A stretch of 64,000 nt of DNA from Rariglobus sp041662485 (GTDB lineage: Bacteria > Verrucomicrobiota > Verrucomicrobiia > Opitutales > Opitutaceae): positions 62,001 to 126,000 of the forward strand of contig JBAZSJ010000007.1 in the NCBI GenBank assembly GCA_041662485.1, given 5' to 3'. Each line of letters starts with the position of its first letter. The first letter of the stretch is position 1. Below the pieces are notes generated by a model that ran no database searches, was not told the origin of the DNA, and saw only the letters and a program-made list of their open reading frames with translations. This document shows, piece after piece, positions 18,464 through 28,846 of the stretch. Made by a program: the position numbers and the translations under genes.

Positions 18464-18756
18464 ACCGGGAAATCCACGAAGAAGCGCAGGCCGAGTTTTA
18501 CGAAGCGCTGGATCACTACGCGGGAATAAGCCCTGAATTGGGTTCACGTTTTTACGACGAAATCGAACGCCTCATGCGGGAGGTATGCGCCGCCCCGCAA
18601 CGTTTCCGCCAATACGATCCGCCCGCCCGCCGACACATCGGCCACGATTTCCCCTACGCGGTCGTTTACCTTGAACGTCCGGGGCACGTTTGGATTGTCG
18701 CGGTGATGCACCTGCACCGGGAGCCGGATTACTGGAAACGGCGGTTGGACCCATGA
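18460..18756 (+). CDS. RelE/ParE family toxin
   Basis: The 98-residue product starts at a GTG overlapping the antitoxin stop. EAQAEFYEALDHYAGISPELGSRF is the N-terminal helix pair, and the C-terminal half reads RRHIGHDFPYAVVYLE, VWIVAVMHLHREPDYWKRRL. This matches the RxxxxFPYxVxY and AVxHxxRxPxYW pattern of the superfamily. RelE-type members cleave mRNA on ribosomes and ParE-type members inhibit gyrase; the sequence does not decide. It is likely co-transcribed with the antitoxin and autoregulated by the complex. Confidence 0.85.
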   Translation: MNREIHEEAQAEFYEALDHYAGISPELGSRFYDEIERLMREVCAAPQRFRQYDPPARRHIGHDFPYAVVYLERPGHVWIVAVMHLHREPDYWKRRLDP

Positions 18757-18802
18757 TGACGGACCTGAACAGAAAAGCGTTACGCATCTCGGATATAAAA
18801 AA

Positions 18803-18822
18803 CCGCACCTGTTCCGGTGCGG
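18803..18822 (-). terminator. Intrinsic terminator of the deoxyhypusine-synthase-like gene
   Basis: CCGCACC and GGTGCGG form a stem with a TGTTCC loop. On the minus strand the stem is followed by a run of T (18797-18802), about 90 bases after the stop of the gene at 18910-19956. A short T run on the plus side may also make it act on the toxin transcript. Confidence 0.65.
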
Positions 18823-18909
18823 CTTTGACTTAAAAACAAGGTTCGGACCTCCGCGTTTCTTCGCGCTCTTCGCGTTAAAAAACTCCGGTCGTCCGGCCTG
18901 TCCGCCCGC

Positions 18910-19956
18910 TTACTTGCCCAGCACCCAGCTGAAAATCAGCGGAGCCACGATGGTCGCGTCGCTCTCGACGATGAACTTCGGGGTCTTCTGTCCGAGCTTG
19001 CCCCAGGTGATCTTCTCGTTCGGCACCGCGCCGGAGTAGCTGCCGTAGGAGGTGGTCGAGTCGCTGATCTGCGAGAAGTAGCCCCAGAGCGGCACTTCGC
19101 GGCGGCCGAGATCCTGGTGCAGCATCGGCACGACGCAGATCGGGAAGTCGCCGGCGATGCCGCCGCCGATCTGGAAGAAGCCGATCGAGCCTTCGCCGTT
19201 TTTGAGGAGCTTGGCGGTCTTCGTATACCACTCGGCCAGCACGGTCATGTATTCGATGCCGGTGCGCACGGTGTGGACGTTCTTGATTTCGCCCGTGATC
19301 ACGCGGCCGGCAAACATGTTGCCCAGCGTGGCGTCTTCCCAGCCGGGGACGATGATCGGGAGGTTCTTCTCGCAGGCGGCGAGCATCCACGAGTTCTTCG
19401 GGTCGATCTGATACATCTTCTTCAGCTTACCGGAGCGAAGAATCTTATACATGAACTCGTGCGGGAAGAAGCGCTGGCCGCTCTGGTCGGCGGCGATCCA
19501 CTCCTCGGCGACGGCCGCCTCGATGCGGCGCATGGCCTCGCCCTCGGGGATGCACGTGTCGGTCACGCGGTTCATGTGGCGGTCGAGCAGGGCCTGCTCG
19601 TCGGCGGCGGTGAGATCGCGGTAGCCGGGGACGCGCTCGTAGTAGTCGTGCGCGACGAGGTTGAAGATGTCTTCCTCGAGGTTGGCGCCTGTGCAGACGA
19701 TGGCGTGGACCTTGTCGGCGCGGATCATCTCAGCGAGCGTGAGGCCGAGTTCGGCGGTGGACATGGCGCCGGCGAGGGTGACGAGCATCTTGCCGCCGGC
19801 CTTGAGGTGGTCCTCGTAGCCCTTCGCGGAGTCGAGCAGCGCGGCGGCGTTGAAGTGGCGGTAGTTGTGGGCGATGAACTGCGAGATCGGGCCTTTTTTG
19901 GCGGCGAGCTTGGCGTTGATGTCCTCGGGACGCTTCTGGAGCTTGGCTTTCTTCAT
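18910..19956 (-). CDS. Deoxyhypusine-synthase-like protein (SpeY type)
   Basis: The 348-residue product belongs to the deoxyhypusine synthase family: TGANLEEDIFNLVAHDYY, IGGGIAGDFP for NAD binding, and AVPNEKITWGKLG, whose Lys corresponds to the active-site lysine of the eukaryotic enzyme. Bacteria lack eIF5A, and some bacterial homologues make homospermidine from spermidine-type precursors, so a polyamine role is likely. ATG 19956 starts MKKAKLQKRP; the frame extends to 20022 with an atypical leader. It is monocistronic and has its own terminator at 18803-18822. Confidence 0.85.
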   Translation of the reverse strand: MKKAKLQKRPEDINAKLAAKKGPISQFIAHNYRHFNAAALLDSAKGYEDHLKAGGKMLVTLAGAMSTAELGLTLAEMIRADKVHAIVCTGANLEEDIFNLVAHDYYERVPGYRDLTAADEQALLDRHMNRVTDTCIPEGEAMRRIEAAVAEEWIAADQSGQRFFPHEFMYKILRSGKLKKMYQIDPKNSWMLAACEKNLPIIVPGWEDATLGNMFAGRVITGEIKNVHTVRTGIEYMTVLAEWYTKTAKLLKNGEGSIGFFQIGGGIAGDFPICVVPMLHQDLGRREVPLWGYFSQISDSTTSYGSYSGAVPNEKITWGKLGQKTPKFIVESDATIVAPLIFSWVLGK

Positions 19957-20181
19957 AAAAGTGGGCCCCAGACTTACAGCGGCCCCGAAACCCGACGCCA
20001 CAAAAATCCGGCTGTCGCGCATTCGTAACGCCCCCGACCCACCGCCGGAGGTCGCTTGCCGGCCATTTGTTATCGATTTTCACGCCCGAACCGGCCGGAT
20101 GCCTAGAAATAAACGTCATGTCCCCCATCAGGATGAGGCGTTGACCGAGGGGAGGGCGCCCGCTTTGGTGTCCCGTTCTCC

Positions 20182-22047
<1,866 letters not shown>

Positions 22048-22048
22048 A

Positions 22049-22073
22049 GTAGACGCGGCGTCCCGCCGCGTTT
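22049..22073. repeat. REP-like unit, family B (single arm)
   Basis: GTAGACGCGGCGTCCCGCCG forms a short hairpin starting one base after the ABC-F stop codon. It is the left half of the two-armed elements at 31011-31069 and 41583-41641, and lies at a convergent junction with the LacI gene. Confidence 0.7.
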
Positions 22074-22117
22074 CCGAAAACGGCCTTCCCAGCCTTGGCT
22101 CAACCAACCCAAGGCGA

Positions 22118-23110
22118 CTACTTCGCCGGCTCCCCGCGAACGGGCGCGGCCGAACCCCGCACCAGCATCTTGCCCGGCACGGTGATCACCACCCCCTGCC
22201 CCTTGAGATCCAGCGGCTGCGAAAGCAAAAGATCCGCAGCCATGCGCCCCATCAGCTCCCAATCCGGAGCGTAGGTATCAATTAAATACGGATAGTCGGT
22301 CGGAAGATTATCAAAGCCGACCATGCTGCAGTCCTCGGGCACCCTTACACCGGAGGCCTTCAGTTTAGCATGTAACTGATATCCCACACTGTCGCTGGAC
22401 ACGACCACTGCTGTGTAGTGCGCAACCTCGGCTGCCAATGGCAGGTCGTCCGCATCCTCACAAAAACGCATGGCCGGAGTCAGCCCGTTACGGTGCATGG
22501 CCGCAACGTAGCCGTCGGCGCGTTCCTCGAACAACCGCGTGTGAGTATCGACCATGCTGACGAAGAGAATGTCCCGATGGCCGAGTCCAATCAGATGCTC
22601 GGCGGCCAGACGCATGCCATTTAAGTTGTCCGCCACGATGCGCGGTAGACCCGGATGATCGATAAAGCTGCTCACCGCGATCGCCGGAATGTTTTTCAAG
22701 CGAGCCACGGCGTTCGCCGAATAACGACCAAAGATGAACGCGACATCGATGGTGCCATTCTTGACCGATAACGGCATCTCATCGGCAACCGGCGTCTCGA
22801 TCGTGGTCTCCACCTGTAGCCGCTGACACTCCTTTTGCAGCGCCATAAAAATCGTCCGCTTCACCCCCGAAGCCAGCGTGTCCTGACGCTCACCGTGCAG
22901 GTTTTCATACAAGAAGATGCCAGCGCGCCGCAGCGCGGGACGCTGGGCCGCCTGATGCTTTTTAGATTTCGTATAACCAAGTTCATGCGCCTTTTGCAGA
23001 ACCCGCTGCTTAGTGGCCTCCGCAAGATCAGGGTGATCACGCAATGCACGAGAAACCGTAATGATAGAAAGGTTTAGGGCATTTGCGATCTGCTGTTGAC
23101 TTACCGACAT
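22118..23110 (-). CDS. LacI-family transcriptional regulator
   Basis: The 330-residue product has the N-terminal LacI helix-turn-helix (QQQIANALNLSIITVSRALRDHPDLAEATKQRV, residues 5-40) and a periplasmic-binding-like effector domain (RIVADNLNGMRLAAEHLIGLGHRDILFVS). It is transcribed away from the pectin-type gene run at 23257-30994. Four ACCGG-core palindromes or half-sites lie in the 146-base gap. It probably represses that run and itself until a sugar binds. The inducer is unknown; context suggests a pectin-derived oligosaccharide. Confidence 0.88.
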   Translation of the reverse strand: MSVSQQQIANALNLSIITVSRALRDHPDLAEATKQRVLQKAHELGYTKSKKHQAAQRPALRRAGIFLYENLHGERQDTLASGVKRTIFMALQKECQRLQVETTIETPVADEMPLSVKNGTIDVAFIFGRYSANAVARLKNIPAIAVSSFIDHPGLPRIVADNLNGMRLAAEHLIGLGHRDILFVSMVDTHTRLFEERADGYVAAMHRNGLTPAMRFCEDADDLPLAAEVAHYTAVVVSSDSVGYQLHAKLKASGVRVPEDCSMVGFDNLPTDYPYLIDTYAPDWELMGRMAADLLLSQPLDLKGQGVVITVPGKMLVRGSAAPVRGEPAK

Positions 23111-23115
23111 AGAAC

Positions 23116-23139
23116 TACCGGTAAATAAGACTACCGGTA
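23116..23139. promoter_or_regulatory. Paired TACCGGTA palindromes (LacI-type operator)
   Basis: Two identical 8-bp palindromes TACCGGTA at 23116-23123 and 23132-23139, both within ACTACCGGTAA, are spaced 16 bp apart just upstream of the LacI start. LacI-family operators have a central CG, as here. Autoregulation is inferred. Confidence 0.65.
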
Positions 23140-23214
23140 ATACAAGTATGAAATCAATACCTAGGTGAAATAAATTAGATCCGACTTAAATCAGTCACTA
23201 TTTATTCTTGATTT

Positions 23215-23243
23215 TGCCGGTATCTTATCATTTATTACCGGCA
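23215..23243. promoter_or_regulatory. Inverted TGCCGGTA / TACCGGCA pair (LacI-type operator)
   Basis: TGCCGGTA (23215-23222) and TACCGGCA (23236-23243) form an inverted pair with a 13-bp spacer, 13 bases before the prepilin-like gene. The half-sites resemble those next to the regulator start, so one protein may bind both clusters. Confidence 0.6.
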
Positions 23244-23256
23244 TACCCTTTTGCTC

Positions 23257-23940
23257 ATGAACCCCAAACGCGCATTCACTTTGGTGGAATTACTGGCCGT
23301 CCTCGCAATCGTCGGGATCTTGGCAGTCATCATTATTCCGGTGACTGCCTCCGTGCGCGCCAATGCGAAGACTTCGACCTGCGCGTCCAGCCTACGTCAG
23401 CTCGGAGTTGCCGGCTTGCTTTACGCACAGGACCACCAAGGACGCTTTTCGACTTCCCGGCTCTACAATCCATCAAACCACCCTACAGAGCCCGGAGTGG
23501 TTGATTACGTCGTCAGCAACTACAGCAGCTACGCCAATAGCACCAACAAGGTCTACGCAGATAGCATCAACAATAGTTCGGTTTTCACCTGCCCGTCACT
23601 TTCGGACTATGCGTTCAGTTCGGCCCTTCAGGGCCTTCGCCAGACCTATTCCGCATCACTGACGGCGACCAACAACACTGCGGGCGGAACGGTCGCACTG
23701 CGTTACGTAAAGGCCGTGGTCAATCCATCGAAAACCGCGTGGATCATGGACGGCGCATGGGAAAGCGGGAGCGGCTGGTTTGCCTCGGTCATCGGCTACA
23801 ACCAGCTCACCACCTATCTGCCCAAACTTCAGAATCCGCATGGCGGCAAGGAAAACGTCCTTTTCGTGGACGGGCACGTCGCACTCATCACCCCCTCGCA
23901 AATGCAGGACGCTACCTCCCCTTTCTGGACCGGACTTTAA
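23257..23940 (+). CDS. Prepilin-like protein with N-terminal methylation/cleavage motif
   Basis: The 227-residue product begins MNPKRAFTLVELLAVLAIVGILAVIIIP, the class III signal cut by prepilin peptidase before Phe and then anchored by one helix. The soluble part ends with the NPHGGKENVLFVDGHV segment typical of the DUF1559-type pseudopilin-like proteins abundant in Planctomycetes and Verrucomicrobia. ATG 23257 lies at the expected distance from the motif. It is the first gene of the LacI-controlled run, suggesting an envelope role tied to polysaccharide use. Confidence 0.85.
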   Translation: MNPKRAFTLVELLAVLAIVGILAVIIIPVTASVRANAKTSTCASSLRQLGVAGLLYAQDHQGRFSTSRLYNPSNHPTEPGVVDYVVSNYSSYANSTNKVYADSINNSSVFTCPSLSDYAFSSALQGLRQTYSASLTATNNTAGGTVALRYVKAVVNPSKTAWIMDGAWESGSGWFASVIGYNQLTTYLPKLQNPHGGKENVLFVDGHVALITPSQMQDATSPFWTGL

Positions 23941-23958
23941 CCCCAAAAAAAACAAACC

Positions 23959-24822
23959 ATGAAAACCATCCTGGCAAAAATACTTCTCACGGCGACCCTG
24001 CCGCTTTCAGCCTCCCTCGCCTTGGCTACGGACTACGACTTCCAGTCCCAAACGGCGGGTGCCGCCACCACCGGCTCTGGAATCACGGTGTTCAGAACCT
24101 CGCCTGCTCTCGTTAATATAGCCGCCAGCGGGACCACTCCCGTCGATGCCTTTGGCGGCACAGGCAACCAGAGCCTCTACCTTTCCTCAACCGCTAGTGG
24201 GGGCGCCCAGGCTCAGCTTTCTCTATCGTCGACCGCAATAACTAGCGGCACGCTCTCGTTTGATTTGTATGTCGTCGGAACCGGGACGACTCCGGGGCTG
24301 ATCGAGATCGATTTGGGCAATCCCAGCTCCGGTTCGTCGAGCTCCCAGCGATCCGCCTCCATTGCAGCCCTGCAGGTCTGGACCAACGACACCACCACCA
24401 CTGACAGCTCCCATACCGCAGCAGGCCACTTTTTGGGGTTCATGGGAGGAATTAGCGGAGGAAGCAATTTATACGCATTCAATCAAACCGTTCTGATCGG
24501 CGCCAAAAACACCATGTCCATCTCGTGGGACGCCACCGCCAATACCTATTCGATCCTGCTCAATGGCGTCACGGTAACGCAGGGGACAAGCTCGATTGTC
24601 AGCACCTTCGTGCAAACCACCGAGCAAAGCGGAGTGACGGGTGTGCGCTTTACCACATCCAACGCCTCCTCCACCTCCTATTTTATCGACAACATCACCG
24701 TGAGTTCCATCCCCGAGCCATCAACCACCGCAGGACTCGTCGGAGCGGCAGTCGGCATGGTGGCACTTTGCAGACGGCGCTCGGTCACGAAGCGTCGCCA
24801 TAACGTCGCCCAACAGGGATGA
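23959..24822 (+). CDS. PEP-CTERM surface protein
   Basis: The 287-residue protein has a signal peptide (residues 1-23), a beta-rich body and a C-terminal sorting tag: IPEPSTTAGLVGAAVG, hydrophobic helix, then RRRS. The PEP-CTERM tag is cleaved by exosortase and marks surface or exopolysaccharide-linked proteins. The body (YDFQSQTAG ... YFIDNITVSS) resembles a jelly-roll or concanavalin-like fold and is shared with the next gene. It overlaps that gene by 4 bases (ATGA). Confidence 0.85.
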   Translation: MKTILAKILLTATLPLSASLALATDYDFQSQTAGAATTGSGITVFRTSPALVNIAASGTTPVDAFGGTGNQSLYLSSTASGGAQAQLSLSSTAITSGTLSFDLYVVGTGTTPGLIEIDLGNPSSGSSSSQRSASIAALQVWTNDTTTTDSSHTAAGHFLGFMGGISGGSNLYAFNQTVLIGAKNTMSISWDATANTYSILLNGVTVTQGTSSIVSTFVQTTEQSGVTGVRFTTSNASSTSYFIDNITVSSIPEPSTTAGLVGAAVGMVALCRRRSVTKRRHNVAQQG

Positions 24823-25619
24823 TCATCATGGGCTTGCGCATCATCACCTCGTGCATCCTCATCTTGGCGGCAGCCGGCCTCTCGCCATCACACGCCGCCC
24901 CCTTGGCGACATGGGACTTTGAAACCCAACCGGCCGGGGCCGCTCCATCCGCTCGTGAGATTTGGACGGACTCACCCACGGAGAATACGGTCATGGTCGC
25001 CGACGCGACTACCCAACCCGCAGATCCCTTTGCGAAAAGCCGTAACCGGAGTCTTTACGTGTCCCGGCCGGCGGAATCAAAAAAAGCAGCCCAGATTCAG
25101 TTTGCACTTCCTGTCGGGAAAACCCCGCTGGCATCCGGCACGGTCTCATTTGATCTGTTTGTGGTGGGAACCGCTGACATTCCCGGGTTGATCGAAATCA
25201 ATCTCGGCATACTGGGGTCAGATAGTGAGCCTCAGCGCGCTCAGTCGATTGCTGCCATTCAAATTTGGACCAACTCGGAACCCACCAACAGCTCCACGCA
25301 CAACCCACCCGGTTACCTCCTTTCGTTTTCCGGAGGCATCAGCGGCACTCAAAACCTTTACCCGTTCAACGAACAAGTCCCAGTCGGGAAAAAAATCACT
25401 GTCGGTGTGGCCTGGGATGCCGCCAAAGGAATCTACAGCGTAACTCTGGACGGACGCAAAGTAAGCCGCGACGTCGATGATTTCCCTACCAATCAGCTCC
25501 CCGCCACCCAAAGCCAGGTCGGCGTAAACAGCATCCGCTTCAAGACCGCCAATACCTCTCCGACGGCATTCTTCATCGACAACCTCGTCCTCCAGTCCAC
25601 TCCCGGCACGACCCGCTGA
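24819..25619 (+). CDS. Secreted paralogue of the PEP-CTERM protein, without the sorting tag
   Basis: The 266-residue product has a signal peptide and a body matching the preceding protein segment by segment (FDLFVVGTADIPGLIEINLG, SIAAIQIWTN, GYLLSFSGGISG, AFFIDNLVLQS). It ends at TPGTTR with no PEP motif, helix or Arg cluster. It arose by tandem duplication and probably stays soluble or periplasmic. An in-frame ATG at 24828 has a better-placed GGGA stretch and is an alternative start. Confidence 0.8.
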   Translation: MIIMGLRIITSCILILAAAGLSPSHAAPLATWDFETQPAGAAPSAREIWTDSPTENTVMVADATTQPADPFAKSRNRSLYVSRPAESKKAAQIQFALPVGKTPLASGTVSFDLFVVGTADIPGLIEINLGILGSDSEPQRAQSIAAIQIWTNSEPTNSSTHNPPGYLLSFSGGISGTQNLYPFNEQVPVGKKITVGVAWDAAKGIYSVTLDGRKVSRDVDDFPTNQLPATQSQVGVNSIRFKTANTSPTAFFIDNLVLQSTPGTTR

Positions 25620-25689
25620 GTTCTGACTGAAAATCCCCGTAACCCATGTCCGGCACTCGCCTGGACCGCCACAGGATGACGCCACTCGC

Positions 25690-27555
25690 ATGAGTGAGCA
25701 ATATCCACATCTCATCATGCACCTTTTCTGTTCAAATCTCCTGCGAAACCTGTCCCGTGCCCCCCTGCTCATGCTGGCGGCAAATCAACGCTTCTTATTG
25801 AAGAAATGGATACCAAGCGGGCGCAGGCTCGGAAGGGGATTCATCCTGCTCCCCATTTGCCTGCCCTTGGTCTGCTCCACGCTCCGCACTTTGGCTGCCC
25901 AACCAGAACCTGCTCCGGTAGAATCTTCCGCGCCGTCCTCAGTCGCCACCTTTTCCTGCCTCTCTCTTTATTGGTCTCCACCGAGTGGAGCATCAGAAAA
26001 CACCTGTTCGGCAAGTTATCGAGAAAAGGGCTCCTCAGACTGGCACGAGGCGCTGCCGCTTTGGTATGACACACGCAATCAGGAATACCGGGGCAGCATC
26101 GTCTCCCTGAAGCCAGGAACGGCCTACGAGGTGAAACTGCGGCTGGACCAATCCGCCACGGAGACCGTGCTGAAGGCGGCAACGTGGACTGAAACCGCGC
26201 CCATCGCAAAAGTGATCCGCCTTCCCGCCGATACCCGGTCCGCTCCACTCGTCATTTCCGAAGGCGGATCGCCCGACNNNNNNNNNNTCCAGTCACATAT
26301 CGATGTGGCCAACAACGCGCCGAGTTGCGTGGAGATCAACGCTCCTTACGTCATCGTGCGCGGCATTAAACTCTCCGGGGCGCAAAAAGATGCCATTTAC
26401 CTGGGCAAGGCGGCCCACGACGTATGGATTGAATCGTGCGACATCAGCGGTTGGGGTCGAATCGCGGCCGATGGCTGGGGTAAAAATCTCGACTCGGGCA
26501 TCCGCGCCGATGCGCCCGAAGTCCACCGGATCGTCATCCAAGGCAACCGCATTCACCACCCGCGCTCGAACTCCAACGACTGGACTCAGCCCCGAACGAT
26601 CACCGGCGAAAAACTCTCCGCCCATCCGAACGGCCCCCAAGGAATCATGTTCATCAATTCCAAGGGAAACAACGTGATCCGCTTCAATGAAGTGACCAGC
26701 GATGAAGCGCATCGTTTTAATGATGGCATCGGCGGCGGCGCGAACTTCAGCACCGAGGGATTCCCCGGCCCCGATTCGGACGTTTATGGAAATATCGTCC
26801 GCAACTCCATTGATGACGCTCTGGAAATCGAAGGAGGCAGTCGCAATGTTCGAATCTGGGGTAACTACCTCGACACCACTTTCACCGGTGTCGCCACCGC
26901 ATCATGCAGCGTTGGTCCTCTCTATGTTTTTCGCAATGTGCTCGGACTCACTCGATCCCACTCCGGGCCTTCCGACGGAGCGGATAACACCGGTGCTTTC
27001 GGGAAACTGGGCAACAACCGCGGCTTCGGTGACGGGCGGGTTTATTATTTCCATAACACCCTGCTTCAGCCGAAACCCAAAGGCGCAACCCGGCCCCTTG
27101 GTGCGGCCTGGGCTCTCGCCGACTGGGGCGGTCGCATGACCCAAACCGTCAGCCGCAACAACATCTGGCAAACCGTGGCCGGACTCGAACAGGTGGTGAT
27201 CGCCTCCATGGGCAACCACATAAAAAACCCCTTCAGCGTTATCGACCAAAAACATTCCCCCACCAACGACCTTGACTACGATTTGCTGAACAACCTGCCC
27301 GACGTCGCCTCGAGCAACTATACCCACGCTATCTATGCTCTGCCCGTGTTCGCCGATACCAATCCCAGAGACAGCCTCAACTTCGGTCTGGCCCCCTCGA
27401 GCCCCGGCTTTGATGAAGGAGTGATCATACCCAACTTCAACGACGGCTTCAGCGGCAAGTCACCCGACATCGGTGCTCAGGAAACGGCATCAGAATCTTT
27501 GTTGTTTGGCGTTTCCGCCTACGCTCATGCGGACCACGCCGAGCCAGTGAAGTAA
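25690..27555 (+). CDS. Secreted parallel beta-helix protein (polysaccharide lyase/binding type)
   Basis: The roughly 621-residue product is interrupted by a 10-base N gap at 26278-26287, across which the frame is preserved if the gap length is right. An atypically long N-terminus precedes a hydrophobic segment (GFILLPICLPLVCSTL); a fibronectin-III-like stretch (ASYREKGSSDWHEALPLWY ... PGTAYEVKLRL) follows. Parallel beta-helix turns then run from residue 200 onward (VIVRGIKLSGAQKDAIYL, VWIESCDISGWGR). Proteins of this shape degrade or bind pectin and alginate. The true start is uncertain; ATG 25717 or 25771 are alternatives. Confidence 0.7.
   Translation: MSEQYPHLIMHLFCSNLLRNLSRAPLLMLAANQRFLLKKWIPSGRRLGRGFILLPICLPLVCSTLRTLAAQPEPAPVESSAPSSVATFSCLSLYWSPPSGASENTCSASYREKGSSDWHEALPLWYDTRNQEYRGSIVSLKPGTAYEVKLRLDQSATETVLKAATWTETAPIAKVIRLPADTRSAPLVISEGGSPDXXXXQSHIDVANNAPSCVEINAPYVIVRGIKLSGAQKDAIYLGKAAHDVWIESCDISGWGRIAADGWGKNLDSGIRADAPEVHRIVIQGNRIHHPRSNSNDWTQPRTITGEKLSAHPNGPQGIMFINSKGNNVIRFNEVTSDEAHRFNDGIGGGANFSTEGFPGPDSDVYGNIVRNSIDDALEIEGGSRNVRIWGNYLDTTFTGVATASCSVGPLYVFRNVLGLTRSHSGPSDGADNTGAFGKLGNNRGFGDGRVYYFHNTLLQPKPKGATRPLGAAWALADWGGRMTQTVSRNNIWQTVAGLEQVVIASMGNHIKNPFSVIDQKHSPTNDLDYDLLNNLPDVASSNYTHAIYALPVFADTNPRDSLNFGLAPSSPGFDEGVIIPNFNDGFSGKSPDIGAQETASESLLFGVSAYAHADHAEPVK
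26278..26287. other. Assembly gap (10 N)
   Basis: Ten N bases lie inside the beta-helix gene. The true length of the missing sequence is unknown, so the reading frame through it should be treated as provisional. Confidence 0.95.
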
Positions 27556-27606
27556 CCATGCCCATCACATAGGCTCTCCTGAACCTCAGCGCCTGGACAC
27601 GGGGAA

Positions 27607-28824
27607 ATGTGTAAAATCGCCAAACCTTTTATCCGGGCTATCGTTTTTATCGGGCTTGGCCTGATCGCGACCGCGAACGCCACCCCTCCGGCGTGGGATC
27701 TCTCCACGCTCTCGCAGCCCCCGACAATCTCGGCAACCGCGCCCGAGGTTCCCCTGATCGAAGGCCTGCACGCGGTCTATTTCGACGGCCTGCCCTGGCG
27801 CGGAAACCCCACCCACGTTTTCGCCTACTACGGCATCCCGGCCAACGCCTCTCCCGATCACAAAGTCCCCGGCATCGTGCTCGTGCATGGCGCCGGCGGA
27901 ACCGCATTTTCCGACTGGGTCAAATTGTGGGTGAGCCGTGGATACGCCGCCATCGCCTTCGACGACGAAGGCCAGTTACCCGTCGGCAAATACAGCGCCT
28001 GGACCCGCATCCCCGACGGCGGCCCGCGTCGCGCCGATATCCCTCAACTCAACTGGCCGGTCACCGACCAGTGGATGTATCACGCCATCGCCAATACAAT
28101 ACTCGCCCACTCGCTGCTCGCCTCGCTTCCCGAAGTGGACGCCAACCGCATCGGGGCCACCGGCATATCCTGGGGAGCAGTCATCCTCTCCAACGTTGCC
28201 GCCATCGACACCCGGCTGATATTCGCCGCGCCCGTTTACGGCTGCGGCTTCATCTCGGAAGAGTCGGACGACGGCTCCACCTTCGTCGGCCAGAAAGGCA
28301 CACCTGAACAACGCGCCGCCTGGCGCGCACTCTGGGACCCCGCTGCTCGCTTACCCCAGGCCAAGGTGCCCCTGCTCTGGGTCGCCGGCACCAACGATTT
28401 CGCCTTCACCATGAAAGCTTGGCAGCAGTCGTATCGTATCACGCCCGGCACCCAGGCAATCTGCCTGCGTGTGCGCATGCGCCACGCCCACGGCGGACCC
28501 GGTGAATCCCCCGAAGAGATTCACGCCTTCGCCGACAGCATCGTCGGCAACGGCGTTCCGCTAACCCGCGTGCTTAAACAAGGAACCGAAAACCAATCCG
28601 CATGGGCGAGCTACACATCCACGACACCGCTGAAACGCGCCGAACTCAACTTCACCCGAAGTTCCGGACGCTGGCAGGACCGAGTCTGGGAAACCATCCC
28701 CGCCACGATCAAAGAGGATCGCGTGGTCGCAGATCTGCCGTCCGACACGACCACCTACTACTTCAACCTGATCGATGATCGCGACCTGATCGTCAGCACC
28801 GAGCACGTCGAGCTCCGCCCGTAA
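27607..28824 (+). CDS. Secreted alpha/beta hydrolase, acetyl-xylan-esterase/dienelactone-hydrolase-like
   Basis: The 405-residue product has an N-terminal hydrophobic segment (residues 8-22). Catalytic elements are VLVHGAGGT (oxyanion region), GATGISWGA with the nucleophile Ser, GTNDFAF with the acid and MRHAHGGPG with the base. A C-terminal beta domain (TPLKRAELNFTRS) follows the hydrolase fold. Its neighbours are a beta-helix protein and a rhamnogalacturonan-acetylesterase-like enzyme, so deacetylation of pectic polymers in the periplasm is the likeliest role. Confidence 0.8.
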   Translation: MCKIAKPFIRAIVFIGLGLIATANATPPAWDLSTLSQPPTISATAPEVPLIEGLHAVYFDGLPWRGNPTHVFAYYGIPANASPDHKVPGIVLVHGAGGTAFSDWVKLWVSRGYAAIAFDDEGQLPVGKYSAWTRIPDGGPRRADIPQLNWPVTDQWMYHAIANTILAHSLLASLPEVDANRIGATGISWGAVILSNVAAIDTRLIFAAPVYGCGFISEESDDGSTFVGQKGTPEQRAAWRALWDPAARLPQAKVPLLWVAGTNDFAFTMKAWQQSYRITPGTQAICLRVRMRHAHGGPGESPEEIHAFADSIVGNGVPLTRVLKQGTENQSAWASYTSTTPLKRAELNFTRSSGRWQDRVWETIPATIKEDRVVADLPSDTTTYYFNLIDDRDLIVSTEHVELRP

Positions 28825-28846
28825 AACCTTCTAGACTCTTTATTCC

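Noticed and set aside
26278..26287. Frameshift in the beta-helix gene at the N gap
   Set aside because: The frame stays open across ten N, so a gap of unknown length is the simpler explanation.
27556..27606. Promoter or operator between the beta-helix and esterase genes
   Set aside because: I saw no inverted repeat or ACCGG site there; the short gap is consistent with one transcript.
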